A DNA stretch of 64,000 bases from Emydura subglobosa (lineage: Eukaryota; Chordata; Testudines; Chelidae): NCBI GenBank assembly GCA_007922225.1, contig ML679956.1, positions 19,277,099-19,341,098 on the forward strand, in the 5' to 3' direction. The notes beneath the pieces were generated by a model. The model searched no databases. It saw nothing but the letters and a program-made list of their open reading frames with translations, and was not told the DNA's origin. A program made the position numbers and the translations under genes. Within the stretch, counting starts at the first letter, position 1, and the number at the start of each line of letters is the position of its first letter. Below, one piece after another: positions 23,969 through 36,827 of the stretch.

Positions 23969-25104
23969 ACATCCAAGGATTACAATAGCCTTTTTGCCAC
24001 AGCATTGCATAGAGATCTCTTGTTCAGTTTCTTGTCTACTTAACCCCGAAACCCTTTTCAGAATCACTGCTTTCCAGGACACAGTCCATCATCCTGGAGA
24101 TATGGCTTCCATTCCTTGTTCCTAGATGTATAAATTTGCATTTGGCTATATTAAATGCATTTTTTTCAAATGGACCCAGTTTACCAAGCATTCCAGATCA
24201 CACTGTATGATTGCCCTGTCTTCACCATTTTTTTCTCATTCTGCCAGTCTTTGTATCATCCACAAATTTTAATCAATAGTGAATTTATATTTACTTCCAA
24301 ATACTAATGAAAATGTTGAATAGTGTCATGCCTTGTATCAATTCCTGCGGAAGTTCACCAGAAACATCTTCACTGACAACTACTTTTTGAGAATCCTCAG
24401 TTAGCCAATTCTTGTAGCTAATGGTGCTCTATTGACATTGTATAGTGCTAATTTTAAAATCAGAACATTGTGTAGTACTAAGTAGAATGCCTTATAAAAG
24501 GCAAACTATATTACATCTATGTCATTACTTTTATCAACCAGACTTGTAATCTGATCCAAGAATGAAATCAGCTTTGTTTCACAAAACCTATTTTCCCTAT
24601 AACCATGCTGACTGGCATTAACTGTACGCCTATCCTTTAATTCTTTATCAACTGAATGCCATAGCAGCTTTTCCATTATTTGCCCAGGACTGATGTCAGG
24701 CTACTAGGCCTATAGTTCCCCAGGCCATCCCACTCGCCCTTTTTGAATAGTGTCACAACATTAGCACTCTTTCTATTTTCCCTGGTATTCCAAAATTAAT
24801 TAAAAATTAACACCAGTGGGCCAGAGATCTTTTTACCCAGTTCTTTTAAGACTCTTGGGTGCAAGATTCTGAGCCTGCGGATTTAGAAATATTACCCCTA
24901 GCAAATGTTGTTTAACATCTTTCTTAGTTACTGATGGACTGGAAAGTATTTTATGTGATACAAGCATATCATCCTATTTCTTTCCAAATACAGAACAGAA
25001 ATTTATTGACCATTTCTGCCTTTTCTCTATCATTATTAACAAATTTACCATCTTCATCAAGTAATGGTCCTATACCATGAATAGGATTTCTTTTGTTCCT
25101 AACA

Positions 25105-25130
25105 AAAAAAAACAAAACAAAACAAAACCC
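25105..25130. repeat. (AAAAC)n low-complexity tract
   Basis: A run of A followed by about three AAAAC units inside the degraded CR1 region. Confidence 0.7.
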
Positions 25131-25275
25131 TCCTTGTATTTAGCCATGCCAGCCATGGATTTTCCCTGATTTCTTTAGCTTCCCACATCAATTTTATCCA
25201 TTTCATAGCAATTAGTGTAAATTAGAAGTTATCCATTTCACTTCTTTTCCATTTATTATTGTGATGATTTGAGGA

Positions 25276-26224
25276 ATCTGTGTAAAACTTAATGAGTTCC
25301 AGTTTGATTTTATGAACCATTTATTCTTACATTTTGTTACTTTCACTATGAACTGCCTCATATTCCTTATGCTAATAGCAGAGGTATGGTGCCTACAAGT
25401 CTGTCTTTGAAAAAGATAGTTGTTAAGAGCTACTAGCTAGTGAACAGACCTGGCCTGGAAAAAATGATGGCTGATGGATTTCAGTTTTCTCCAAGTTCTC
25501 TGCAGGGGATGGGGTTTGGATAGTGAAAAATCTCTACACAGCAGCACAAAGAAACCATGTGTTAGTACAGACCTTTTAAAAACACAAAAGCTAAGAAGTT
25601 GGGGAATTCAGAAAGGCTCACAGCAACACAGAGGAAGTTTCTAGGAGAGTGGGCATGCTTTCACAGCAGAGACTGAGTTCTTATTTACTTATAAGATAGG
25701 CAAGGAAGATGGAAGCTAGATGACCTGGAAGTAAGTCTTTTTCTATGATTTAGAGGAGAAGTCATGTACAGGCAGGGAAGGATCCTGGACTCCACAGAGG
25801 ACTCTGCTGTAAGTCCAGAGAATGCTCCAGAGTTGTGAGGAAACAGAAGCAGGGAAAATGCATGTAGGGTTATTATTATTGTCTGGATCTGTATGTCTTC
25901 TGTGCTATCTAAGTAATTTTATTTAGAAACCTTTTCAAAGTCTTTCTTTGAATCTGTTTGTGTCACTTTCCATTTGTCTCAAGAATTAAACTGTAAATTC
26001 AGCATACCGACAAGGTGGAACTCTGGGAAAGGGTGTGCTTAAACTACTGGGGAGATGGGTGTTTGCATGTCAGCACTGGTCCTGGGGCCTAGAAGAGCTG
26101 GGCGATGTAGATCTGTTTCTGTGAAGGGAGTAACAGACAGAGCCTGTGCCCAGGAAAGTGTGTCAGAGAGGCCGGAAGGGGAGGCGGGGGAGAGAGAAAG
26201 AACTGCAACAGACTAAATTCCAAA
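25276..26224. other. Unassigned segment between two CR1 pieces
   Basis: About 950 bp separating two antisense CR1 segments. It could be host sequence, an unrecognised insertion, or CR1 too decayed to see. No termini are visible. A purine-rich patch lies at 26160-26205. Confidence 0.4.
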
Positions 26225-26760
26225 GGATGCTTAAGAGAACATAGGCCAATAACCTGATAAGTGTGCAGCAGGAGGAGCTCTTCTAGGGCTATGTGCAACA
26301 GTTCTATATTTTCTTTTTTATTTCTAATCGCTGCCTTCATTAAACCACTGAACCAAGAAGGGATTTTAGCTAAAGTTGTCCTCTTTCTCGACTTTTTGGC
26401 CATTAAACTTATTACAGAATGCCCAATTTTCACTCAAGTTTTTCTGTCTTGCAGTCAATTTTGCCCAGGATTTTCCTCAGCTTTGAGATGTTAGTCCTTT
26501 TGAAACACCATATTTATATATACTACTGTTTGGGATGGTCTATTTGCCATATTGAATGTAATCAGGTCATGATCACTAGTCCATGGCCAACCACTAACTT
26601 TCAGTCTAATGATTAATTCATCCATTATAACGAGGTCCAACACAGAGTTATGCCCCTAAACATTACTCTCTTTCAATCAAATATTAAAGGATACTGACAA
26701 AATCTAATCCTATCTCAAAATGAAATATGTGAAGGTTTTCTACTGCATGTATTTACAATA
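26225..26760 (-). mobile_element. CR1 LINE fragment, 5' coding region
   Basis: Antisense sequence resembling the region upstream of RT in CR1-type elements. Phrases include CTCTTTCTCGACTTTTTGGC, GATCACTAGTCCATGGCCAA and ACGAGGTCCAACACAGAGTT. It may be the 5' continuation of the copy at 22733-25275. The frame is destroyed. Confidence 0.65.
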
Positions 26761-29664
26761 ATGTAGTATTATGAATCAGCTGTTTTGGCAGCTTTGTGGT
26801 AATTGATCAAGAACACAGGTTTTGAACAGCAATTTTAGAAAAGAATTGAAGAGATATGGCAATCCTATTACTTTTTTCCATTTACAACAAGTAATACAAA
26901 CTACTTTGCTGTGTATCTATGTTTGGTACTGGTTCTTCTCTCCACCACTTATCACACTGTATTGCCATTTCTAACTCAATTTTTTCCTTTGAACTATACA
27001 AAGTCAATGCACAATTGTAGCTATTGTATTATGAATCCTGAAGAAAGTTACTGAAATATACCTTTGGTACACATTTGACTCAAAATGTTAATGAAAATAT
27101 GTCTGTGTAGTAGGCTTGTTTCACCTTTTTGGAGTATTGCAAATTTGCATACAGTAAGCTCAAAGCAGTTTGGAACAAACTACCAGATGGTGCTCATTAC
27201 ACCTCTACAACAGTCATTTATTCAAACAAAACTTCCATTATTTCTTTATAGCATCTCAGCATAAATGGCTACTAAAGTTAGACATTACCAGTGCTCATTA
27301 TGATAAGAAAAATGTAAGCACATATTTAAGTACTCACATGAATATCCCAACTAGATCACTGCTATAGTTTGGGCAGCCTCACATCACTATGGTACTGTGT
27401 TATTCACTCATCATCTCCGCATGTTTTCTCTTTGAAACATTGTTCTAATGCTGAGACATATAATAAACAAACCATGTATGGTTGATTACGCTACTGCACT
27501 AACAATTACAAGTTGGCCCTTTTCCATTTTGTTTGTTAAAAACTTGATTAGTCATGAGTGAAGCTACTAAAGCCATATAAAGTCTTAAAGCCTTACTAGT
27601 TTGTATACAAATGTTTAGCGGTACAAAAAACCCCTAAAATTGTGCTTCTTGGCTGCAGGAGTATCTCACACATGAATTAAATTAGCTGGGGAAGGAAACA
27701 GAAAAGAAAAGGGTAATTCACTAATAAATTGCCTTCCTACAATGCTCATTTTACCAGTGACCTGTATTTTAGGAAAGGCATTCCTTTTTTGTTAAAAAAG
27801 CTGTACAAAAACTTATTAACTTTAACAAGTGATTTATCTTTAATTTCTGAAGTCTTAAAACAATTCAAGAATTTTTTCTGTTACATACTTTGTTAAAGTA
27901 TATCAGGCCACATTCATGCTTGGTGTAACTCCACTGGATTCAGTGCAGTTACATGAGATTTGACTTTGGCTCAATCAGGACTTCATATTTACATAGCAAA
28001 AAAAAAAAAAGTCACCCTTGAATGATAATTTTCTTGCTGCTGCTATTTCAGACATACAAACAAAAGCCTTCATGTGAATAAAGAAAGTCATTGTGGTTGC
28101 GTGGAAGGGAAACAGCTGCATGAATTGCTAAATACAGCCACCACTACTTCAAAATAAATCAAATCAGCAATTCCCAAGGCTAAGGAAGACCCCTGCAGCA
28201 TTATAATTTTCATATTGAGGGGAAAAAAAATGAACCTTCCAGACTGGTAGCAAGTGGAAGAAAGCTGCTGCATCCTTTTAAATTAAAATACTTTGAGAAG
28301 AGGAGGAGCTACTTAATAAAGTTTTAATTTCGAAGGCCCTAGGCTACAGAAGATCTTTAAGTTTAGGGCAGTCAATTTCCAGACTGACAAACAGTATAAC
28401 TGCACTCTAGTTATACACCACCAGGAAGTCAGCAGTGATACCCAATCCTTCAGAATGCTGTGCAGTTACCAAGGTCACAGGAAGTCAACCCAATATGATG
28501 GAAAGTATTTTCGTTTGTATATATAGGATAGATATAGTTTTGCTATAAGTTTGGTTGTTTCTGGTGTGTTTTAAGAGTGATATAAAGTTTTGGTTCTAGG
28601 AATCAATAAATGACCTTTACAATGAATGTGTGAAACATACATAAAGAGTGCAAAACAATCCAAATGATTTGCAAGTTTTAGCATAAATTATAAAAATCAT
28701 TAATGAGTCAGTGAGGTTTGTTTACACTATGAGAAGAAAATCACGTATAATTGTATAACTGCTAAAAGCATGCACAGACATGATAAAGAAACTAGTTTTT
28801 GTTGACATAAGCAACTGAAGTTTAAAGCAACCACTTCCCCTGAGGTCATTCGGGTGGAATCCCATTCCCTGTAGCACTAAGAATGTTCAGCAATTGCTAC
28901 AATGTCCATTAAAGATATTTATGCACAGTGGTAACTTAATTTTCTAGTTAAATGAAGGGATAAATAAAACCAAAAAAATTTTAAAAATGTGTTTTGTATA
29001 TATGCACACACTGTATTTTGAGTTCATCTACATGCTACTTGAATAATAATCATCATCTTCCTCAGCTGATCTGAGCATCGGATTGACAGACTGTTCTTCA
29101 CTCCTCAGGGTCACAATTAACCTTGATACCAGTCTGCAAAAGGCTCTGTACTGGCAGCAGAATAAAATCATCATCATCATCTTCTAAATCATAAAGATTC
29201 TATTGAAATTGAGATAGCCGTCATGCTTCAGCTATTTGTATTCAATAAGGAGCAGCAAAGGTTGTTACAGAACATCTTAAAAGCTGCATTCGACAGTCAC
29301 TGTGTTGTGGGCTTGTGAGGCTTTGCATCTGGCTTCCCGAAACTGTTCCATACACATGCAAAGCACTCAAAATTAGTACGTTTATGAATCAAATATATCT
29401 CAGGGAGCTTCATAACACTGTAGGTCATTATACTCGAGTCCTGCATTCAAATCTGATTTATACTGCAACATTTTCTGATGGAAATGTAATTTTTCTAGTT
29501 GACTGTGTTGCTTCAATGCAGATACATGCATAAATTAGACTCGTTTCCCCCATCATACTACTATTCATGACTACCTGATTTTGTTGCTGGAATGTTATGT
29601 TTCATATTGGTAAGCTTGAAGTTCAGTATTGTGCATCAAAACTCAAAACAAGCTTTTTGCATCA
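26761..29664. other. AT-rich intronic stretch
   Basis: No exon or complete element recognised. An old dispersed-repeat scrap is suspected at 27900-27990 (GGTGTAACTCCACTGGATTC). An ATC trinucleotide run lies at 29168-29184. Confidence 0.45.
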
Positions 29665-29672
29665 GTACCTAT

Positions 29673-29780
29673 TAGGATGACCAGATAACAAATGTGAAAA
29701 ATCGAGACAAAGGGTAGAGGGTAAATAGACGCCTATATAAGAAAAAGCCCTGAATAAAATAGGGACATCTGGTCATCCTG
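29673..29780. mobile_element. Short hAT-like MITE with perfect 8-bp TSD
   Basis: A 108-bp element with inverted ends TAGGATGACCAGA and TCTGGTCATCCTG. It is flanked by identical GTACCTAT at 29665-29672 and 29781-29788. The eight-base duplication and the termini suit a non-autonomous hAT element. It cannot encode a protein. Confidence 0.9.
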
Positions 29781-29788
29781 GTACCTAT

Positions 29789-30224
29789 ACACTGGTGTGA
29801 TAGATTCTTCAGGAATGTACACAGACAAACAGAATTAGATAGTCATGCCCACAATTTAAAACTCTATATTTAAAAGGTGCTTTTTATCAGTTTAACATTT
29901 TATATTCAAAGGGTGCTTTTTCCTCTTACAGATAGACAGGCAATCAAAGAAAACTCAGTCATCTTCTCTAAAAATTTCCCACCTTTAAACTTGCAATGAC
30001 AAGTGACTGTGAAAATGTTTACAACTATTTCTAACATGACAATTCATTTTTGCAATATGTGCATTATGTGTCAAAGTGTTTTACTACAGACAGGACATTC
30101 CTGTGAATAAGAAGTGGCAGTGAAGCGAGCTCTCTTTCAGAAATATTTTTGCAAACAGACCGGTCTTATTTTATCCAAACAAACCATAAATAAGACAAAA
30201 CTAATTATGTTTTCCAGGGCTGGC
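29789..30224. other. Intronic stretch, nothing recognised
   Basis: AT-rich sequence with no supported feature. Confidence 0.5.
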
Positions 30225-31065
30225 TACTTCCTTTCAGCCAGATTCCCACACCATTTGCCAGGGCTCCCTACACCTCAACCAGGCAGCAGACTGCACTTTC
30301 ACAGAAAGGACAGCATACGCTGCTTTCTCTGCCTGGATGACAGAGGTGCACCATATATTCACAAGATGAGTTTTGATGGAAATCAACCAGTATTTGTCCC
30401 AGGAGCTCCTGCTGCAGCAAGATGTCCCTGCACCATTCCAGCACAGAAGCCTGCCAACAGGAGGAGGCAGAGGGGGAAATTGCCTAAGGGCCTGGCAACT
30501 TTAAAAACTGCCTCGGAGCAGCTAGTTCCCTGTCCCGCCTCTTACAACCATGGCCCCGCCCACAGTCCATCCCAGGCCTCAATCCCATCTCTTCCTCCGC
30601 TCACCACTGCGTACTTCTCCCCTCCCTGTTCGGCTCCTCTCCTCTCTTCCACACACCCCCTTCCTTGCTTAGCTTCCCCGCCGCCATGTCCCTCCTCCCC
30701 GCATGAGTCCCTCCTCTCCTGCCCCATTTGACTCCCTGCCTAATGCTTGCCACATCCCTCTCGTCCCCCAACTCAGCCCCCACTGTCGTTTGCCACCAGG
30801 GGGTGTGGAAGAGAGGAGGGGGACCAAACGAGGGGAAGATGTGGTAGCGAGCAGGCCCAGCGGGGGAGGGGAGGGACCCAAGGCAGAGCAGGAGCGGAGC
30901 CACGGGCGGAAGAGGTGGGACAAGGAGCTAGCCTCCCCAAGGAAAAGCTTCACCCACTGACCCTGGTCGTAAACCTCAGCATCCCTTTCTATGGGGGCAC
31001 AGGCCATTGACAGTTCTGCCCTGGGGCCCGGAATTGCTGTCGGCGGGCCTGCCAGCACATATCAT
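30225..31065. repeat. GC-rich interspersed repeat, unclassified
   Basis: An abrupt GC-rich island with proline/serine-rich spurious frames on the plus strand and glycine-rich ones on the minus strand. The right part (TTCTGCCCTGGGGCCCGGAATTG) has the look of a reptilian dispersed repeat. I cannot find terminal repeats or a target duplication. It is too repeat-like and too remote from the first coding exon to be called a promoter island. Confidence 0.4.
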
Positions 31066-31621
31066 GGCTAAAGCTTTATATAGTACTCAAAAGGTAATAG
31101 CTAGCCACTCTATTCAATTAATAATCTAATTAGGACTAGTCATACATTTTAGAGTGCACACCAGACACGAATGCTGAAATACCAGTAACTACCCATGTGG
31201 GTTTGGCTAATACAAACATATATCAATTTACAGGGCCAAATTCAGACCTAATTAACTGCATTAACAGTTTCCCCCCAATAATATTTGACCAATGTCATTG
31301 ACTGTTACTGAATTAACGCAATGGTAATTAATATTAAGAAAAATTAAACTGCATGCAAAACATGTATTTAACATTTATTTACACTGAGTCTCTCTCAAAA
31401 CTAATGGTTGTATATATTCCATCAATCCATTTTTAAATGCTAAAAACTCATCTAATTATAGGGAACACAATAATTTAAGTCATTTAGAACATTTAAGAAG
31501 CCAGTATTATTGCACTGCGTCTTGTAGTATTCCCAGAATCAAACTGTTAAGATGGCATTAAGGTTGAAAGCAGATGTCAGCCTGTAGTATCAGTCCCAAT
31601 GAAAAGAGAAGAGGAAAACCA
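31066..31621. other. AT-rich intronic stretch
   Basis: No supported feature. Confidence 0.5.
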
Positions 31622-32521
31622 TTTTGAGTATGTCGACATTGCAATGTAAACCGAGGATTAATGTGACACAAGTCAGCAGACTCTGGATTAGAGAACCCAG
31701 GACTTGAGTGTGTACACTAATTGTCAACCCTAGGTTAAAAGATTTTTCTACTCTAAGGTCAAAACCGAGGCTCTGGCATTCACACTGCAGCACGCAGACT
31801 TAAGTCAAACTAACCTTATCCCAGGCTCCCTAGCACCATTCTGGAATATGGCCTCTCTAGCCCTCTGTTTATGGTGCAATGTGGGAAAACTTAACTGTCC
31901 ACTCTGCACATTACAGGAAGTTTGAACAGCCTGTCAATACATCTTGCCGAGCAGTCATTTTGGTCTGTGCACTCCCAGCAACCACAGCCAGCAATATGGA
32001 GGAGGCACCCATGTGAAGAACTTCTCTTGCTTGCACTTTCATTCCTGTTTCAGGAAATGGCTAGAGCTTCGGTGAGCTGCTGGTGTCCTTTTCAGCAATG
32101 TTTTCTGACCCATGAAAAGCACTTGACTGACCTTATGACTGAGGAAAGAGGACATGACAGACAAATTGGTTGATGCTGCTCATGGCACTTGTTATAGCCG
32201 GTAATGCCCCTATGTAGACCGGCACTTCTGGATCAGGGCTACAAGCAGAGACTGGGTGGACCACATCATCCTGCAGACCTGGTAAGACCAGTAGCGGGTC
32301 CAGAACTTTCTCTTGAAGAAAGCTGCATTTCTGGAACTTTGTGAGCAACTTGCCCCAACCCTCCAGCATAAAGACACTTGCATGAGGGCAGCTATGCTGG
32401 TCCAAAAGTGGGTTCCTATAACCGCCTGAAAGCTGGCTACCCAGACTGCGACAGGCCTGCTGCCAATCATTCTGGTGTTGGAAAGCTGAGTGGGGTAAAA
32501 GTGGTGGTGAAAGTTTCTGAG

Positions 32522-33031
32522 GGTCTACACCAGGGGTGTTAAACATGCGGCCCGTGGCCCGCGATCCTTTTTGGTCTGGCCCGCGGGTGGCTGGATACGG
32601 CCCAACAACCTTTTCGTTCCGGCCCCTGGAAGCTGCCACCCGGCAATATCCCAGGACCTGCGTCAAAAGTCAGGATGCTGCGATTTTCTCGGTGGCGGGT
32701 AAGATGCCGCGAGCTGCCGCCAAAAGGGAGGACGCAGCAAGATTTCTCAGTGGAGGATAAGACGCTGCAAGGGTACGGCCCACTTTAAGTTTATTTTATT
32801 GCAATGTGGCCGGCACTGGAAGTTAGTTTGACACCCCTGGTCTACACTGATGGTCGCCACTGTCAGATTGATCTTTCTGGATTGACTGAGTGGTCAGTGA
32901 AGGCCCACTCAATCAATCAATCAGGAAGTCGACCTAGTAAAACCACCTCCTCAACTGGCATAACACTGCGTAGCTTGCGTAACCTCCCATTGACTGCCGC
33001 CAAATTTCCAGGTAAGTGTAGACCAGGCCTG
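32522..33031. mobile_element. Harbinger-type MITE, split by a hAT MITE
   Basis: Ends GGGTCTACACTG and GTGTAGACCAGGCC are inverted repeats, flanked by TGA on each side (32519-32521 and about 33032-33034), a plausible mutated TAA/TGA target triplet. Without the inner hAT element it is about 190 bp. It lies inside the transposase pseudogene. Confidence 0.6.
32531..32839. mobile_element. hAT MITE with perfect 8-bp TSD
   Basis: A 309-bp element with inverted ends CAGGGGTGTTAAAC and GTTTGACACCCCTG. The target duplication GTCTACAC is identical at 32523-32530 and 32840-32847. Interior sequence is CpG-rich (GCGGCCCGTGGCCCGCG), suggesting a fairly recent insertion. It is the youngest layer of this stack. 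Confidence 0.95.
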
Positions 33032-33780
33032 AGTCAATCAGAAGCATGGATTACTCCAAAGTAGTGGGCATACAAGATATTCCTGAAGTAATTGCTGGCT
33101 TTGAAGGAATGGGGTTTCCAAACTGTGCTGGAGCCATTTGTGGGACTCACATGCCTAGAGTTTGCCCTCCTCAAGAAGCACCCGAGTACACCAACCTAAG
33201 AGGGTAATACATTCCATTGTTACGCTGGCCCGTGTGGGCCACAGAAGTAAATAATATATTAAAGCCCATGTGGGCTGCACTGGGAAAGTTCATGACGACA
33301 TGGCTTTTCACCAATTGGAAATCATGTATAGGCTAGGACTATTCCCACGAAATGCCATGGTCATAAATGGAGTTACTGTCCCCATCATTATTCTGGTGGA
33401 TCCCCGCTTACCCTCTTTTACCTTGGCTTATGAAATCTTACCCTGAAAATGAGATGTTTGGGCAAAAGAAGCTTTAATTACACTCACAGCAGGAGTAGAA
33501 TGGTTGTTGCATGTGCTTTTGGCACACTGAAATCATGTTGGAGATGTCTACAGACCCATTTGGGTGAATCAATGTTGTGCACAAGGATTCTGAAGAGCAC
33601 AGAAAACCACAGTAATGCGAAGCCAGAGATGAGCCATTGCCCTCTGAATGGAACAATGATAGTGATGGACTGCTGAAGCAATACAATCAGCTGGAAAGTG
33701 CATCTACCAGAGATGGAGCTGGATACACCCGAGCCACAGAAGGAAGTTTCCCTGAAGAAAAACGTTTTTCAGCCTCTTCT

Positions 33781-36386
33781 GATGGAGAAACTTTTAGTTA
33801 TGAAGAATAATGGAAAGAATGACCATTATTCCTTAAATCTTATTTTTAAAGAGCCACCCACCAGTTCCACTTAAGAGTTGCCTCTGCAAGTCTGTGTAAA
33901 AAGACAGTGCCTAAACTAAGGCTACTCAGAACAAAAAGATCTGATAGACAGTTCTAAGTTTCTTTAGGGAACTATTAAAATTTAACTAAAAACAAACAGT
34001 GGATTTACTTGCAAATTCTCAAGTTCATTCAGTACTCAAATAGTAAATGTTGTGGTTCTGAAAATATGCTATTCTTCTTACATAAAAGTAATTGAATCCC
34101 CAGATTTAAGTGCAAAACTCATCTTAGTCTAAACTATGGAGCCATGATTTGGGCCTCCATAATATTTACAGTATTAAGAGCCAAGAGTGTTAAGAAAGCA
34201 TGTCATCACTCATCTGTAGCCTTCACTACTGTCACAGTAAGGATCTCAAGTTAATAAAGGGCACATAAATAGTGCTTTGTGCACAGCTGACATTAAATTA
34301 TGTATTTAATGATAGATTCCACCCCCACCCCCAAAACAGAAACAATTGGCTCACTACCATTTTGTTAACATTAATCAGAGGAAACTTCAGTTTCTGGCAT
34401 AAATTTAACTACAGTGTAAGAGGTAATATTTAAGATACATAATGCCATACCACACAAACATGAGCTGCCATATGTGAAGCATTGCTAAGCATGGTTTCTA
34501 TTAAGATAGCTGATATACAGTAACTGGCTTCTTGCCAAGCAACATGGATGTGTTCAAAGAGCCCTGTTTAATTCAATTCTACAGCTTTGAAACAAAAATA
34601 AATTAAAGCGCTGTTAGAACTGTTAACGTGAAAAATTAAAGGCATATAAACGAGCGAAAAAAATGGTTAGACTAAGTGAATATAAAGATTATTTCAAGTA
34701 GATATCTTAACTGTAATTAGCAACATGTGGCACGTGTTAAGATACAATTCAAAGCTGTGGCCAATTAGATACCCCCAAAATCTTATAACAAAGCTGCAAA
34801 TGTGTAAGTAGAGCACAAATAAATTTTACTACACATCACTATACACAAGGAAAACAGTAACAAGATCTGATTCATATTTCATTTCTGAGATGCTGGAAAG
34901 TATACATCTTTATAAGTTCAGGAAATCCTTGTTTGTGAATTGCCGCTTTTCTTCCAAAGCACTTCTGAAAATAGGTGATAAATTCTCACTACAACTGTAA
35001 ATACACACATGTTCAAACACATACCAGGTATAATTCAAAAGTTATAGCATTGTCTTAGGGATGCTCTGGTTGAATGTTGTGACTAGTTTTCTGATTTTAA
35101 AAATAAATGTTTTAAGATGTATAACTGCAATAAAATTACCTCGGGACTGAAGCTTGGTATGCGAGGTCTTAGCAGGAGGAAGTAAATGTTTTCTAAGTTT
35201 TCATAAAAAGTCAGGTTTTCTTTCATTTTATGTCTGACTGGTGCAACACACCCATGCAAGCCCACAATTATTTCAGATGCTTTTTTTAATTCTTCTTTTA
35301 ATTCAATTCAAACTCTATTCTCGGACATGCATATGTGGTCCCACTGAACTCGGGGCAGAATTTGGCACTTACAGTGAGATTCCGGGCTGTACTATAAGAG
35401 GCACAGCACAGAACTCAAGACCCAGGAGGTGAGATGCTGGGTAGCTTTAAGCCACCTTTGCACGCTCCAACCAGGGGCTGCTGCAGGGGCTGTAGTAGCC
35501 CTTAAATAACTTTGCACAACTCGTTTTCATGTTTGTTCTACGAAATTATAAGAACCCATTTCCATAGATGAAAAGTACCACCTGGCCCTAAATAAGGCAT
35601 ATAGAGTGAAAAACTATTTTCCTAACTTATCATAATATGAGTGCAAGTCTAATAATGTCAAAGGAGGTGCCTGATCATGGCTATATACAATGAATTTGGA
35701 CAATACAAAGTTTTTTAAAAAAAGTTGTGGGAAGAGGTTTTTTTCCCCATCCCTTTATTTCTTCTTAAAGAAGACACTAATGTTTTAAGTCCAAAACAGT
35801 AACTACAGTTTATTTAAAAACTACTTATCCAATTACACTGTCAAACTTATAAGCAGAGCCAGAGGAAGCAGGTTTCATTTTTTTCTCCTAACATTTACGA
35901 GATGACTATTAGTGTACACAAGTCTAAATATACTGCTAATGCAAGCATGAACGCTTATACAGTGTACATTTTCTTATGAAGAAGCAGTAACTACTCTACA
36001 GTTTAGGCTGATGCTAGCAACCCATTAAAGGCAGGGTTCAAGCAACCTTCTTCCATCAGAGTTCCACAATAAAGAAACCTATCTTCCCGGAATTTTACAT
36101 GCCACATCTCATCCCGGGGCAGATTTTTTTTTTTAAAAGAAAGCTTGGGGAAAAACATAAAACCAAACAAGTGGTATTAACAAGTTATGCATTTGAAAGT
36201 GGCTTTTTTAATGTCTCCTGATAACTCCACAATTATTTACATCTATGAACACCAAATTTACTTCATTTGCTTTCCTGAGAAGTACCTCTTGCTTATTTAG
36301 CATACTCATCTGAGGTTTTTCATAAAGAGGGGTAATGAGGGAGTTACAAAAGATGTAACAACTTTATGATACATAATCCACACTAA
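33781..36386. other. AT-rich intronic stretch
   Basis: No exon or classifiable repeat is seen. The first ~100 bp might still belong to the Harbinger remnant. Confidence 0.45.
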
Positions 36387-36827
36387 GGCCTGTCTACACA
36401 ACAAAATTAGGTTGATCTTAAGTTGTCTTGTATGACCGGTTTGTGCATGTGTTTACACTCAAATTTATCCCCAGCCAATGTAAGCGCCTCATTACAGTGA
36501 AACCACCTCCCCGAATGGTGTAGAACCACAGATGACCCGAGCGCAACACAGTGCAAGTGTAGATGTGTTGACCCTAACATTCCTCCAACAACTCTCCCAC
36601 AATACCCCACTTCCTGCGACAGTGACTGCTCTATTCACAATTTTCAACTCCACTGCCAAAAGGTCACAGAGACCAGAAGCCACTTATCTCCATTTAAACA
36701 ATGTTTTTGAAATGTCCTTTTCTGATTGCCCAACTTGTCGAGCACACCTAGCAACTCACTTTGCAAGTGCCCAACTGACCATAACAGCTCCACGCACACA
36801 GAGAGCACTAGAAGCACTCCTATTTGG

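Larger units (their letters stand above)
22733..25275 (-). mobile_element. Long degraded CR1 LINE copy split by an LTR
   Basis: Antisense CR1 whose 3' end contains ATTCATAGACTTTAAGGACAG. Coding remnants, read on the minus strand, run 3' to 5' through the C-terminal region and RT domain. They include CATGCTGACTGGCATTAACTG and CCAGTTCTTTTAAGACTCTTG near 24604-24855. CR1 sequence resumes exactly after the LTR at 23329-23968, so the LTR entered later. Many frameshifts and stops. The 5' boundary near 25275 is approximate, and 26225-26760 may be a continuation. Confidence 0.85.
32215..33690 (+). pseudogene. Harbinger transposase pseudogene (HARBI1-like)
   Basis: Harbinger transposases are DDE nucleases that cut and move the element. 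Fragments in order: WVDHIILQTW and FLLKKAAFLELCEQLAPTLQ at 32259-32350; then, after the nested MITE, IPEVIAGFEGMGFPNCAGA (about 33077-33135). Later pieces are VTVPIIILVDPRLPSF near 33372-33420 and FNYTHSRSRMVVACAFGTLK (33473-33532). The usual IDGTH reads ICGTH (first catalytic Asp replaced at 33139-33141). The glutamate expected before the AFG motif reads Ala (33509-33511). Stops and frameshifts occur throughout. The protein would be inactive. It is a transposon relic and not the host HARBI1 gene. Confidence 0.85.
31622..33780 (+). mobile_element. PIF/Harbinger DNA transposon remnant with nested insertions
   Basis: The left end shows GTATGTCGACATTGCAATGT, a decayed Harbinger-type terminus. 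The body holds a plus-strand transposase pseudogene, interrupted at 32522-33031 by a MITE that itself carries a hAT MITE. The right terminus was not recognised, so the 3' boundary near 33780 is approximate. The Myb-like second gene of the family was not seen here. Confidence 0.75.

Noticed and set aside
30114..31058. 205-codon plus-strand frame and minus-strand partners
   Set aside because: Frames are open because of skewed GC-rich composition; low-complexity Pro/Ser text, no family resemblance.
32133..32666. 177-codon minus-strand frame
   Set aside because: It lies antisense to the Harbinger transposase and runs into the inserted hAT element.
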